Positions 15,353 through 24,023 are shown, counted from the stretch's first letter. The stretch: DNA of 64,000 bases from JADGHE01 sp035716025 (GCA_035716025.1 DASTKH010000059.1:36504-100503); one strand, 5' to 3'. Numbers and translations: made by a program. The notes: generated by a model from the sequence alone, not told the origin.

Positions 15353-18300
15353 CTATCCGTTCTGCGGCCGTTTGGCGGCGGACATCCTGTTTTCGGGTTC
15401 CGGAAAGCGGGCGCGCAGATCGCGCAGGAACGCGCCGAGCGTGTCGATCGAGGATGCCGATTTGGCGACTTCGGCGAACTCCCCGCTGCGCGCACCGAGC
15501 GGTGCCGTCAGAATTTCGAACAGTCGCCGATCCGGCCCCTCCGCCATTTTCGCCGCGAATTTCTCCCGAAACCGGTCGAGGCCGAGCGTGTCTTCGGCCA
15601 GGGCGTAACCGATCGCCGCGCGCAGAATGTCGGTCCGCTCATAGGCGTCGAGCGGCGCAAGATCGCGCCAGCGTTCGCCGTAAAGTCGTTCGATATGTTC
15701 GGCGGCAAGCCGCCAGTGTTGCGCGCTCCAATGGATGTCCGCGCGCAGCCGCTCCACCTCGCGTCCGCGCATGTCCTGCACGATCTCGAGCGCGAGGTCC
15801 TGCCGGCCGACATCGGAAAGCGCGCGCGATTCCAGAAGCAGGCGCTTGCGTCGCAGCTCGCCCGGCAGATCGGACATGCGGGTGGCACGCAGCACGCTGA
15901 GCGCGTACTCCGGTTTGCGATCCATCAGATAGACCGTCGCGAGGCGCGCGGCGACCTCGGCGCGCTTCGCCCCCTTGAGGCGATGCTCGACCTGGTGTTG
16001 GAGCAGCTCGCCTGCCTGTCGCAAGAGGTCCATGCCGATCAGTCGTTCCGCAAGGCGCCGGATCATCTCGTCGCCGCGTTCTCCCGGCGGGGTGAGCGCG
16101 CGGAAATCGTAGAAGAGCGCCAGCGCCTCGGCCGGCGCCAGCGCGACGCCGCGCTCGCCGAGGAAAATGGTCTCGAAAGTCTTGGCCGCCTGCTCCTGGA
16201 TGCGCTGCGTGAGCCGCGCGCCCGGATGCGCCGTGACGGCGACGCGCATAACCTGGAAGGCGTCCCGGAAGCGATCCGCCTCGGTGTAAAGCGTCGCGAG
16301 AAGCTGCAGGGCCTCAAGCTCCGTCTCATCGCCGCGCCAGGCGGTCGTAAGCTGCTCGAGCTCCGCAGCCGCCTCCTCGCCCGGGATCTGCCGGATGCGG
16401 TGGCGAAGCTGTGCGCGCCGCAGCTTGCCTTCTGCGGCCGCCGGCGCATCGAGCGATTCGGCCGCGAGCGTATAGGCGCCGAGCGCATCGTCGATCTTGC
16501 CAAGCCCTTCCGCCACCCGGCCGGACAGCACCGCGAGCGCGCCGGTCATTTCGCGCGGGGCGCCGATCGCGTCGAATTCATTGAGGTGGGTCGCTGCAGC
16601 CGCGAAGTCGCCGGCCTCGAGCGCGCAGCGGACCGACTCCCGGATCGCGAAGCGCTGCAGCTCCACCGGCAGGCCCGCACTTGCCGCCGCGACATTGCGC
16701 AGTCCCGCCCGCGCCTCGGCAAAGCGGCCGAGCCGCGACAGGGCAAGTGCACGCCAGAGCTGTGCGTCGTGCTGATTGCCGACAATGGGATTGACGAGGT
16801 CCTTCAGCGCCTCCCCCGGCCGGCCCATCATGAGATTGGTGACCGCACGCAGCACCAGGGCCTGGGCACGTGCCCGCGTATCGCGTTCGTTCTCGATCAC
16901 GATGTCGAGCGGCCCCTTGGCTTCCGCATACAGGTCGCGCGCGAGGAAGAAGCGCGCGAGTTCGATGCGGGCGGCATTGCGCCGCGGTTCGGGCGCGTCC
17001 GAAAGCGCGTTCATCAATGCCGTGCGGCGATCCCGAAATTCAGCCTGTCGGTCGGCACTCCACGACTGGACGTCGAGGATCGGCGGCTGCGTCGGCCAGA
17101 GGCGCGAACCTGCCTGCCGCTTGGCCGAGCCCGGCGACAGCGTCAATCCGCCGGGCCGGGCGACGACCGCCCGTTCCGGCACCGCCTCAACGGTCACGTC
17201 ATCGGCCAGCGGCTCGACCACCAATCCCTGCACCGAAGCGAGCGCGCGGAATTCCACGAATTCCTGGCCTTTCACGAGTCCACGGGCGGGCGCGGAACCG
17301 GTGACGACGAACAGTCTCGCGCCCGACTCGGAATCGCGCACCGCATGGACGCTGTGCGCCTGCGGGAAGGGAATGACCGCGCTCGCGTTTGCGGGCGTGG
17401 CATGGACGCGTTCGATCACGAGCGGTTCGGAGGGTTCCTCCGCCGTCTCTCCGAGCGTGACGACCCAGGATGTGCTGTCGAGCCCTACGCTCGCAAGGTA
17501 AGGCCGGTCGAGCCTCAGCCGCACCACCTGTCCCTTGCCGTCGGAAACCGCGGACCCCGCGAGAACGGCGGCACCCGCCTCCCGTTTGAGCCGGGCAAGA
17601 TCGATCGGCTCCTCGCTGTCGAAAACAAGCCAGAGAACATCGCCGCGGCGGAAAACGGCGGCCGCGACGGCCTCACGGAACGGGAAGACGAACTCGAGCC
17701 CCTCCTTTTTCACCCGCGCAAAGGCCGAAACGCCCGGGCCGGACGGCACGGCCTGCGCGGAACGCGGCGGCTCCGGCCGCGGCCCGGCCACCGGCGGCGG
17801 GCGCGGAACGTCGGTCGGCGCGGATTCGATTTGCGGTTTGCGCGGTGCCGCCCCCGCGGGAGGCGGTGGATCGACCCCGGCTTCCGCGCCGAAGGGCGGC
17901 GCCGGCGGGGGAAAGGGCCGCGCCGGCCCGTGGGGCAACGGCGGCGGCGATTCGGCGTCGCGCCCGGGCCCCGCCTCTCCGGCAGGAGACGCTCTCGGAT
18001 CGCTTTGCGCGGCGACAAGCGGCGCTGGCGCGGGGGCGGCGGGCGCGGCGGCGGCGGGCGCGTCCGTTGCGCTGGCAAAACGCGCCTCGCTCGAAGCGCC
18101 GACATCCACGACGAAGGCGCCCTCTTCGCGGAAGCTGCGGATTTCGGGTTCGCCCGCAAAGGTGAAACGGACCGTGGTCGCGCCGTCGCGCGTCTCCGCC
18201 TCGATCGACCGGACGGTTGCGGGCAATGCCGCGCGCGCATCGGACAGATCGAAAGCAAGCGGCCTTCCGAAAGTGATGCCAAGCCCTCCCGCTTCGCGGT

Positions 18301-18949
18301 CCGCGCCGGCTGCGACGGCTGCCCCGACGTCGAACGTAAAGCGTGTGAACGTCGGCAAGCTCGCGACCCGCACGTGGATCGGTGGGCCGGCCGCCTCGGT
18401 GGGGATAGACCGCTGGCGCAGGAGCTTGTCCGCCGCGCGCGCCCGCCGTGCCAGGTCCTCGATCACTGCGCGCGGAAGGCCGGGCGGCAGGCCGCTCCAG
18501 CCTTCGGGCAAAAGGTCGACGAACAACCGCTCGCCTGCCGCCATGGTGTTGATGGTGACCTTTCGGGTCAGCGCGAAGCGCACCGCAGTCCCGTCCGGGT
18601 CGCGGCGGACCGCCGAAACGTAGCCCGGCAGCGCGGCGGCAAGCCGGTCGACGTCGATCGCGAACGGCTCCTTGAAAGCGATGATGAGAATGCCGCTGCT
18701 CTGACGGACCTGGGTCTCGATCTCTTCGGGAAACGTGACGACGATCCGAGCAAAGCCGTCGGCGACGCCGCCGATGACCTCGGCGCGGCGCAGGTCTGCC
18801 CGTGCCATGCCGCATCCCATGAGCAGCACCAGCGCGAGAAGCCCGGCAAAGCCGAGAAGGAAGGCGCGCGGAGCGGCGCGCTTGTCCTGCGGCAAGGGCT
18901 GCGCTGCGCCCGCAAGGCCCATGTCGGTGTTGGCCGCCATTCCGCCCAT
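15353..18949 (-). CDS. giant secreted TPR protein of the fliL-fliM-motE neighbourhood
   Basis: A 1198-residue protein of unknown function. A signal or anchor segment (FLLGFAGLLALVLLMGCGMA, possibly a lipobox ending at Cys) sends it to the periplasm or membrane. Residues ~55-300 form two beta-rich regions of the AMIN/secretin-N kind (DGFARIVVTFPEEIETQVRQ; FTRFTFDVGAAVAAG). A Pro-rich linker (~300-400) follows, then a third similar beta region (FVFPFREAVAAAVFRRGDVL). From ~560 to ~1150 there are alpha-helical TPR-like repeats (for example AQLWRALALSRLGRFAEARA). It follows motE on the same strand after 105 bases that contain a CtrA-type box. Large TPR proteins recur beside motE and DUF6468 genes in alphaproteobacteria, which suggests a motor-associated periplasmic role; that is inference. 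Confidence 0.7.
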   Translation of the reverse strand: MGGMAANTDMGLAGAAQPLPQDKRAAPRAFLLGFAGLLALVLLMGCGMARADLRRAEVIGGVADGFARIVVTFPEEIETQVRQSSGILIIAFKEPFAIDVDRLAAALPGYVSAVRRDPDGTAVRFALTRKVTINTMAAGERLFVDLLPEGWSGLPPGLPRAVIEDLARRARAADKLLRQRSIPTEAAGPPIHVRVASLPTFTRFTFDVGAAVAAGADREAGGLGITFGRPLAFDLSDARAALPATVRSIEAETRDGATTVRFTFAGEPEIRSFREEGAFVVDVGASSEARFASATDAPAAAAPAAPAPAPLVAAQSDPRASPAGEAGPGRDAESPPPLPHGPARPFPPPAPPFGAEAGVDPPPPAGAAPRKPQIESAPTDVPRPPPVAGPRPEPPRSAQAVPSGPGVSAFARVKKEGLEFVFPFREAVAAAVFRRGDVLWLVFDSEEPIDLARLKREAGAAVLAGSAVSDGKGQVVRLRLDRPYLASVGLDSTSWVVTLGETAEEPSEPLVIERVHATPANASAVIPFPQAHSVHAVRDSESGARLFVVTGSAPARGLVKGQEFVEFRALASVQGLVVEPLADDVTVEAVPERAVVARPGGLTLSPGSAKRQAGSRLWPTQPPILDVQSWSADRQAEFRDRRTALMNALSDAPEPRRNAARIELARFFLARDLYAEAKGPLDIVIENERDTRARAQALVLRAVTNLMMGRPGEALKDLVNPIVGNQHDAQLWRALALSRLGRFAEARAGLRNVAAASAGLPVELQRFAIRESVRCALEAGDFAAAATHLNEFDAIGAPREMTGALAVLSGRVAEGLGKIDDALGAYTLAAESLDAPAAAEGKLRRAQLRHRIRQIPGEEAAAELEQLTTAWRGDETELEALQLLATLYTEADRFRDAFQVMRVAVTAHPGARLTQRIQEQAAKTFETIFLGERGVALAPAEALALFYDFRALTPPGERGDEMIRRLAERLIGMDLLRQAGELLQHQVEHRLKGAKRAEVAARLATVYLMDRKPEYALSVLRATRMSDLPGELRRKRLLLESRALSDVGRQDLALEIVQDMRGREVERLRADIHWSAQHWRLAAEHIERLYGERWRDLAPLDAYERTDILRAAIGYALAEDTLGLDRFREKFAAKMAEGPDRRLFEILTAPLGARSGEFAEVAKSASSIDTLGAFLRDLRARFPEPENRMSAAKRPQNG

Positions 18950-19011
18950 CCTGCGCGGTTCAACCGGTGCTGCCGGCGCCCGGCCGGCGCAACCAAGCTA
19001 GACGTGCCCGT

Positions 19012-19027
19012 TTAATGGCCGCTTAAC
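19012..19027 (-). promoter_or_regulatory. CtrA-type box upstream of the giant TPR gene
   Basis: TTAA-TGGCCGC-TTAAC matches the full CtrA consensus. It lies 63-78 bases before the start at 18949, the same distance as the box before flgB. It suggests the TPR gene has its own cell-cycle-timed promoter besides read-through from motE. Confidence 0.6.
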
Positions 19028-19054
19028 CCTCGCGCCGCCGCGGCGGGACGCGCC

Positions 19055-19852
19055 TCATCCGCGCGGCTTTCCTTCGATTTTGGGGAGGTCGAGCGGGTTG
19101 GGGGTTTTCGACCGGGCGTCCGCGCGCGAGCCCTGGGCGCGGCTGGCAAGTTCGACCGTGAGGCGCTCGGCCGCCTCCGGCGCCATCTGCGCCAGGATGT
19201 CGGCCATGCGACGCGGATTGATGTGGCTCGCGACCTCGAGAAGAATCGACATTTCCAACCTGTCGAAAATGCGCGCCGCGTCTTTGGCCTTCATGTTCTC
19301 ATACATGGTGACGAGGCTCTTGAAGCTCTCGGCATCGACCTCATGTTTCTTTTCCAAGCTGGACTTGATCTCCGCTTCTTTTTCCTTGAGTTCCTGCAGG
19401 CGCGCCTCCAATCGCTTTTCGGCCGCCTTCAGCAAACCCTCGCGGATGTCGAGTTCGCGCGCGCGCGCATCGAGTTCCTTGCGACGTTCCTGGAGGCTTT
19501 CCAGAACCGCGCGTTCGCCCGGGCTCTGCTTCGGCGCGCCGTCGAGAACCACGGGCCCCGATGTGCCGATGCTGTCCGGGGTCGCCGCCCTGCCCTTAAC
19601 GGGCGCCGTCTTTTCGCCTTCGGTGGGCGCAGGCTTCTGCTCCGGCTGAAGCGGCTTCGCCTCGTCGATCGAGCCGGTGTGTTCCGGATAGCCCAACATC
19701 TCCTGCGCCCAGGAGCGCTTTGCCGATTGGGCGGCGGCCTGCTGCGGGCCGGGCGTTACGTACCCGCCGTTCTGCAGCAATGCGACGGTCTTGAGCGCGA
19801 GCAGACTCGCCGATGCGATGAGCACGATCGGGATGAGCCTGAGGGACGGCAT
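19055..19852 (-). CDS. motE: MotE-family flagellar protein
   Basis: A 265-residue protein with an N-terminal membrane/signal helix (LIPIVLIASASLLALKTVAL) and a disordered linker. A long coiled coil follows (from RKELDARARELDIREGLL to ~200), then a small helical domain resembling the MgtE N-terminal fold (FKSLVTMYENMKAKDAARIF through NPRRMADILAQMAPEAAERL). In Sinorhizobium, MotE is a periplasmic chaperone for the motility protein MotC. The ATG at 19852 is chosen; a TTG at 19861 overlaps the upstream stop. It lies in the fliL-fliM-DUF6468-motE unit. No motB or motC is in the window. Confidence 0.82.
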   Translation of the reverse strand: MPSLRLIPIVLIASASLLALKTVALLQNGGYVTPGPQQAAAQSAKRSWAQEMLGYPEHTGSIDEAKPLQPEQKPAPTEGEKTAPVKGRAATPDSIGTSGPVVLDGAPKQSPGERAVLESLQERRKELDARARELDIREGLLKAAEKRLEARLQELKEKEAEIKSSLEKKHEVDAESFKSLVTMYENMKAKDAARIFDRLEMSILLEVASHINPRRMADILAQMAPEAAERLTVELASRAQGSRADARSKTPNPLDLPKIEGKPRG

Positions 19853-19857
19853 GGCGT

Positions 19858-20292
19858 TCAAGCCGCCACGCCCTGCGCACGCAGCCGCGCCCGCGCCGCG
19901 AAGGCCTGCGCAGCCGCGACGGTTGCCTGTGCATCGGGAGCCGCCGGAGCCGCGGCGGGCAGGCCGCGGGCGAGGCCGGCGATTTGGGACAGCTTGGCAA
20001 GCACCTGCTCGCCGCCCGCGACCTGCCGGGCAAGATCGGCCGACATCCGCTCCGCGGCCTCGAGCCGCCGGCCGAGCCCGGCGTCACACTCCTGGACGGT
20101 GAGCTTGAGGCCCGCGATCGCCCGCTCGGCGATTTCGGTCGCCGTGATCAACTCCGAGATCGTTGCCTTCAAGCTCTGTTCGTCGGCGCGCAGGCGCTGA
20201 AGGCGCCTGTTGAGCGCGATGCAATAGCCGATCGTGACCACGAGCAACAGCGCAACGAGGCTCTCGATCGCCATGCCGATACCGATCGTCAC
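19858..20292 (-). CDS. DUF6468-type protein of the fliM operon
   Basis: A 144-residue protein with one N-terminal transmembrane helix (ESLVALLLVVTIGYCIALNR), a coiled-coil region (RRLQRLRADEQSLKATISEL to ~115) and an Ala-rich tail. Proteins of this shape directly after fliM are classed as DUF6468 in alphaproteobacteria; their role is not known. The start is a GTG at 20292 overlapping the fliM stop (GTGA), which implies translational coupling; an ATG at 20274 is the alternative. It overlaps or abuts motE. Confidence 0.72.
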   Translation of the reverse strand: MTIGIGMAIESLVALLLVVTIGYCIALNRRLQRLRADEQSLKATISELITATEIAERAIAGLKLTVQECDAGLGRRLEAAERMSADLARQVAGGEQVLAKLSQIAGLARGLPAAAPAAPDAQATVAAAQAFAARARLRAQGVAA

Positions 20293-21467
20293 TGTGCCTC
20301 CAAGCGTTTCGAAGAGGGGTCCTGGGTCTCGAACATCGCCAGCGTCATGCGCGGACGCCGCAATGGCTGCGCGATCCGCACCGCGACGCGGTCGCCGACG
20401 CGGCCCATGCGGCCTTCGGTCAAGATCACGTTGCCGCAGCGCACGCTGACGAGCGCATCGGGGCGGATTTCGAGTTCGAGCGTATCGCCGACCTCGAGCG
20501 CCATCAGCCGCCGCAGCGGCATCTCCGCTTCGTACAGCACCGCATCCACTGCGACTTCCGCCTGGGCGATTTCGGTGGCGAGATGGCCTTCCCAGATCGG
20601 GTCGCGGCCGAACTTTTCGCCCATGAACATCTGCAACAGGACGTCGCGGATGGGCTCTATGGTGGCGTAAGGCAGCAACAGCTCGATGGTGCCGCCGCGG
20701 TCCTCCATGTCGATCCGCAGGCGCACCAGGATCGCGGCATTGGCGGGGCGCGAGATCGCTGCGAAGCGGGGATTGGTCTCGAGCCGCTCGATCGAAAACT
20801 TCACCGGCGAGAGCGGCTTGAACGCGAGCTCGGCGTCCGCCAGAACCACTTCGACCATGCGCCGCACGAGATTGGTCTCGATCGTGGTATAGGGCCGCCC
20901 CTCGATGCGCATCGCAGCCTGGCCGCGTCGGCCGCCGAGAAGCACGTCGATCATCGCGTAAATGAGATTGGAATCGACGGTGAACAGCCCGAAATTGTCC
21001 CATTCCTCGGCCTTGAAGACCGCGAGAATGGCGGGCAAAGGAATGGAATTGAGATAGTCTCCGAAACGCACCGAGGTGATGCGATCGAGCGAGACCTCCA
21101 CATTGTCGGAGGTGAAATTCCGCAGTGATGTCGTCATCAGCCGGACCAGCCGGTCGAAGACGATTTCGAGCATCGGCAGACGCTCGTAGGAGACCATCGC
21201 CGAGTCGATGATCGCGCGAATGCCGGAATTTTCGTTGAGCGACAGGTCCGCGAGGCTGAAGCCGAGCAGACTGTCGATCTCTTCCTGGTTGAGAAGGCGT
21301 TCCGCGCCGACCTTGGCGCCGCCCGCCGCCCCGCCCTCGTCGCCGATCGCCGTCCACTGCGCGGCGTCGTTTCCGCCGCCTTCGGCAGTCGGTTTTGCCC
21401 CGATCGCCTCCGTCGTGCCCGCCCAATCGGGGGCCGCTTCCGGGTTGTTCTGATTGTCGCCGGCCAT
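20289..21467 (-). CDS. fliM: flagellar motor switch protein FliM
   Basis: A 392-residue C-ring protein that binds CheY-P and, with FliG and FliN, sets rotation. The CheY-binding motif LNQEEIDSLLG lies at about residues 59-69, displaced by a ~55-residue low-complexity N-terminal extension. The middle domain (from RLPMLEIVFDRLVRLMTTSL through FTVDSNLIYAMIDVLLGGRR) and the SpoA domain (EVGDTLELEIRPDALVSVRC) are intact. It follows fliL by 18 bases and overlaps the DUF6468 gene by 4. The extension is unusual compared with enteric FliM, but the core is normal. Confidence 0.95.
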   Translation of the reverse strand: MAGDNQNNPEAAPDWAGTTEAIGAKPTAEGGGNDAAQWTAIGDEGGAAGGAKVGAERLLNQEEIDSLLGFSLADLSLNENSGIRAIIDSAMVSYERLPMLEIVFDRLVRLMTTSLRNFTSDNVEVSLDRITSVRFGDYLNSIPLPAILAVFKAEEWDNFGLFTVDSNLIYAMIDVLLGGRRGQAAMRIEGRPYTTIETNLVRRMVEVVLADAELAFKPLSPVKFSIERLETNPRFAAISRPANAAILVRLRIDMEDRGGTIELLLPYATIEPIRDVLLQMFMGEKFGRDPIWEGHLATEIAQAEVAVDAVLYEAEMPLRRLMALEVGDTLELEIRPDALVSVRCGNVILTEGRMGRVGDRVAVRIAQPLRRPRMTLAMFETQDPSSKRLEAQ

Positions 21468-21485
21468 GTTCGCGCGCCCGCCCTG

Positions 21486-21992
21486 CTATTGAATGACCAT
21501 TTCCTTGAACAGCACGGCCGTGATCTTGCTGGGCGCGATCGCGGTGTTGACGCGGCGCGTCAGCTCCTCGCGCAGACGGAAGACGCCGGCCGATCCTTCG
21601 AGGTCGGTCGGCCGCAATTCGCGCAGGAAGACCTGGAAGGTGTCCATCACGCGCGGCAACACGGGCTTGATCTGGTCGATCACGGCGGCGTCCGGCACTT
21701 CCAGCACCACCTTCACCTTGAGATATTGCGGGCGCTCGCTGCCCGTACCCGACAGGTTGACCAGGATCTCCGGCAGATCGAAGAAAGTCGGCGGCTTGGG
21801 CGGCGGCTCGGCAACTTTCGCGTCCGCGTGCGCGAAGAACACGTAGTAGGCGCCCCCGCCTGCCCCGGCGCACAGCAGCAGCGCCGCGGCCGCCACGACG
21901 ATCAGGCGCAGACGTCCGGACTTCGGCTTCGGCGCGGCGGCTTCGCCGCCCTCCTCGGCCGCGGCCTGCTCATCCTTTTGCTTTTTCGCCAT
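21486..21992 (-). CDS. fliL: flagellar basal body-associated protein FliL
   Basis: A 168-residue single-pass inner-membrane protein that supports stator function. It has a charged N-terminus, a transmembrane helix (RLIVVAAAALLLCAGAGGGA), then a periplasmic domain with FFDLPEILVNLSGTGSERPQ and a C-terminal ALPHA-type end (KITAVLFKEMVIQ). GGAGG lies directly upstream of the ATG. It is the first gene of the fliL-fliM-DUF6468-motE unit, facing flgF across a 456-base intergenic region with regulatory sites. Confidence 0.94.
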   Translation of the reverse strand: MAKKQKDEQAAAEEGGEAAAPKPKSGRLRLIVVAAAALLLCAGAGGGAYYVFFAHADAKVAEPPPKPPTFFDLPEILVNLSGTGSERPQYLKVKVVLEVPDAAVIDQIKPVLPRVMDTFQVFLRELRPTDLEGSAGVFRLREELTRRVNTAIAPSKITAVLFKEMVIQ

Positions 21993-22098
21993 GCCCCCTC
22001 CGCACCCTCGCGACCCCAACGGGCCAAAGGCCGCGCACCGCGGTTTCGCGGGGCTGCCTCGCGCGCGGTGCCCAAGCCCGGAATGACCGTAGGCAGTC

Positions 22099-22117
22099 AT
22101 GGTTAACGAAACCTTGC
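22099..22117. promoter_or_regulatory. 16-base shared block with CtrA-like half site (fliL/flgF)
   Basis: The 16 bases at 22099-22114 (core GGTTAACGAAACCT) recur exactly at 29215-29230 in the fliX/flgI intergenic region. The block contains TTAA-N7-TTGC, a half to near match to a CtrA box. It lies about 107-125 bases upstream of fliL. Confidence 0.45.
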
Positions 22118-22131
22118 CGGACCTTCGAAAC

Positions 22132-22146
22132 GGGCAGAATTTGCCG
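22132..22146. promoter_or_regulatory. FlbD/ftr-like palindrome, fliL/flgF intergenic region
   Basis: GGGCA-GAATT-TGCCG differs at one arm position from the CGGCA-N5-TGCCG palindrome seen at three other flagellar promoter regions. It is about 225 bases upstream of the expected flgF transcription start and 140 bases upstream of fliL. Confidence 0.5.
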
Positions 22147-22338
22147 GGTCGTTTCTGCAGCGCCGCGCGGCACGGTCGGCAAGAAAGGGTCCCACGGCGG
22201 GCTCTCACGGCGGACCAAGCGGTCCTTTGTAGACCCCTCGGCTCGGGCACAAATCAAGTTGTTTTCAAAGACATAGCGGATGCAGGGGAGACGTGCGGAA
22301 GGCTTGCGCCGCCCCCGCACGGCCCGCCGCGAACCGTC

Positions 22339-22354
22339 TGGCACACGCCCTGCA
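22339..22354 (+). promoter_or_regulatory. sigma-54 type promoter of flgF operon
   Basis: TGGCACACGCCCTGCA has the invariant GG and GC at the exact spacing of sigma-54 -24/-12 elements, with a good match to TGGCAC and TGCA. It lies 95-110 bases before the flgF start. Confidence 0.6.
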
Positions 22355-22448
22355 ACTGACCGCCGCGAAGGCTGCGCTTGGGAGAGCCGGCCTTCGGAAC
22401 ACGACGGTCGCCGTTGCGGCGGCCGCGATGCGGCAGGGGAGAGACCGC

Positions 22449-23195
22449 ATGGATAACACGCTTCTCGTCGCGCTCTCGCGCCAGACGGCGCTGCAACGCG
22501 CGCTCGAGGTGACGGCGAACAACATCGCGAATATCAACACGACCGGTTTCAAGGCCGACGGCGTGGTGTTCGAGGAGCATTTGAGCGAGCGCGCGCGCGA
22601 CAACCGCTTTGCCCTGGGCGACCGGCGCGTGAGCTTCGTCGCCGACCGCGCGACCTGGCACAATTTCCGGCAAGGCGCCGTGCAGCCGACCGGCAACCCG
22701 CTCGACGTCGCGATCTCCGGCGACGGATTTTTGGTGGTACAGACGCCGCGCGGCGAACGCTACACCCGCAACGGCGCGCTGCAGATCAGCGCGACCGGCG
22801 AGCTCGTGAACCCGGAGGGCTATCCGGTTCTCGGCGATGGCGGCCCGATCACGCTGCAGACGCAGGACCGCAACATCACGATCGCGCCGGACGGCACGGT
22901 TTCCGTGTCGGGCGGTCTGCGCGGACGGCTGCGCATCGTGGAATTTCCGCAGCGGGAACGCTTGCAGAAGGACGCAACCAGCAGCTTCGCCGCGCCGGAC
23001 GGCGTGCAGCCCCAGCCCGCGACGCGCTCACGACTCGTGCAGGGCGCCGTCGAGACATCGAACGTTGAGGGCGTGATCGAGATTTCGCGCATGATCGAGA
23101 TCACCCGCGCCTACACCACGCTTTCACAGTTGACCCTGGCGCAGAGCGACATGCGCCGCAGCGCCATCGAGCGCCTCGCCGACGTTCCGGCGTAA
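22449..23195 (+). CDS. flgF: flagellar rod protein FlgF
   Basis: A 248-residue proximal rod protein. The N-terminal helix carries ALQRALEVTANNIANINTTG, and the DVAISGDGFLVVQTPRGERY signature follows at ~80-100. The C-terminal helix has EGVIEISRMIEITRAYTTLS. AGGGGAGA precedes the ATG. It opens the flgF-flgG-flgA-flgH operon, with a sigma-54 type promoter upstream. The frame is open further upstream, but homology starts here. Confidence 0.95.
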   Translation: MDNTLLVALSRQTALQRALEVTANNIANINTTGFKADGVVFEEHLSERARDNRFALGDRRVSFVADRATWHNFRQGAVQPTGNPLDVAISGDGFLVVQTPRGERYTRNGALQISATGELVNPEGYPVLGDGGPITLQTQDRNITIAPDGTVSVSGGLRGRLRIVEFPQRERLQKDATSSFAAPDGVQPQPATRSRLVQGAVETSNVEGVIEISRMIEITRAYTTLSQLTLAQSDMRRSAIERLADVPA

Positions 23196-23222
23196 GGCGC
23201 GAGCGACCGGAGGGACAAGCCC

Positions 23223-24011
23223 ATGCGCGCGCTCCACACCGCCGCCACCGGCATGATCGCCCAAGAAGTCAACGTGCAGGTGATCTCCAACAACATCGCC
23301 AATATGCGGACCACCGGCTACAAGCGCCAGCGGGCCGAATTCCAGGACCTGCTCTACGAGCACGTGCGGCGCGCCGGCAGTCAGACCTCCGAACAGGGCA
23401 ACATGCTGCCCGCCGGCGTGGAAATCGGCGCCGGGGTAAAGACGGTGGGCACGCCGCGCGTGATGACGCAGGGCAATCTCCTGCCCACGGGAAAGGACTT
23501 CGACGTCGCGATCCGCGGGGAAGGTTTCTTTCGCATCCAGCTCCCCGACGGCAGCTTCGCCTATACGCGCGACGGCTCCTTCGAGATGGACGCGCAAGGC
23601 CGCATCGTCACCAACCAGGGCTATGTGGTGCAGCCGGGTATCACCATTCCGCAGAACGCAACCCAGATCACCATCAATTCGGAGGGGCGGGTCTCGGTCA
23701 TGCTGCCCGGCAACACGACGCCGACGCAGCTCGGGCAGATCGAACTGTCGATGTTCATCAACAAGGCCGGACTGCAGGCGATCGGCGACAATCTATTCGT
23801 CGAAACCACCGCATCCGGCACGCCGCAGAACGGAACGCCGGGCGTCGACGGGTTCGGCAATCTCCAGCAGGGCAATCTGGAACAGGCGAATGTCGAGGCG
23901 GTGACGGAAATCTCTGATCTCATCGCCGCGCAGCGCGCCTACGAGATGAACGCCAAGGTCATCAATGCGGCCGACCAGATGCTGCAGGCGACCGCCAACG
24001 TGATGCGCTAG
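23223..24011 (+). CDS. flgG: flagellar distal rod protein FlgG
   Basis: A 262-residue distal rod protein with all family marks: ALHTAATGMIAQEVNVQVIS followed by NNIANMRTTGYKRQRAEFQD, then FDVAIRGEGFFRIQLPDGSF, and the C-terminal NVEAVTEISDLIAAQRAYEM. Its length is exactly that typical of FlgG. It starts 27 bases after flgF with GGAGG upstream and is followed 12 bases later by flgA. Confidence 0.97.
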   Translation: MRALHTAATGMIAQEVNVQVISNNIANMRTTGYKRQRAEFQDLLYEHVRRAGSQTSEQGNMLPAGVEIGAGVKTVGTPRVMTQGNLLPTGKDFDVAIRGEGFFRIQLPDGSFAYTRDGSFEMDAQGRIVTNQGYVVQPGITIPQNATQITINSEGRVSVMLPGNTTPTQLGQIELSMFINKAGLQAIGDNLFVETTASGTPQNGTPGVDGFGNLQQGNLEQANVEAVTEISDLIAAQRAYEMNAKVINAADQMLQATANVMR

Positions 24012-24023
24012 CCGGGGGCTGCC

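Noticed and set aside
15233..19015. A 1260-codon open frame on the plus strand opposite the TPR gene
   Set aside because: Shadow frame rich in Arg, Gly and Pro; it crosses the end of fliP and the TPR gene and has no ribosome site or recognisable fold.
22225..22245. Second sigma-54-like sequence in the fliL/flgF region (GGCACGGTCGGCA at about 22168)
   Set aside because: The GG to GC distance is two bases too short; the element at 22339 has the right spacing.
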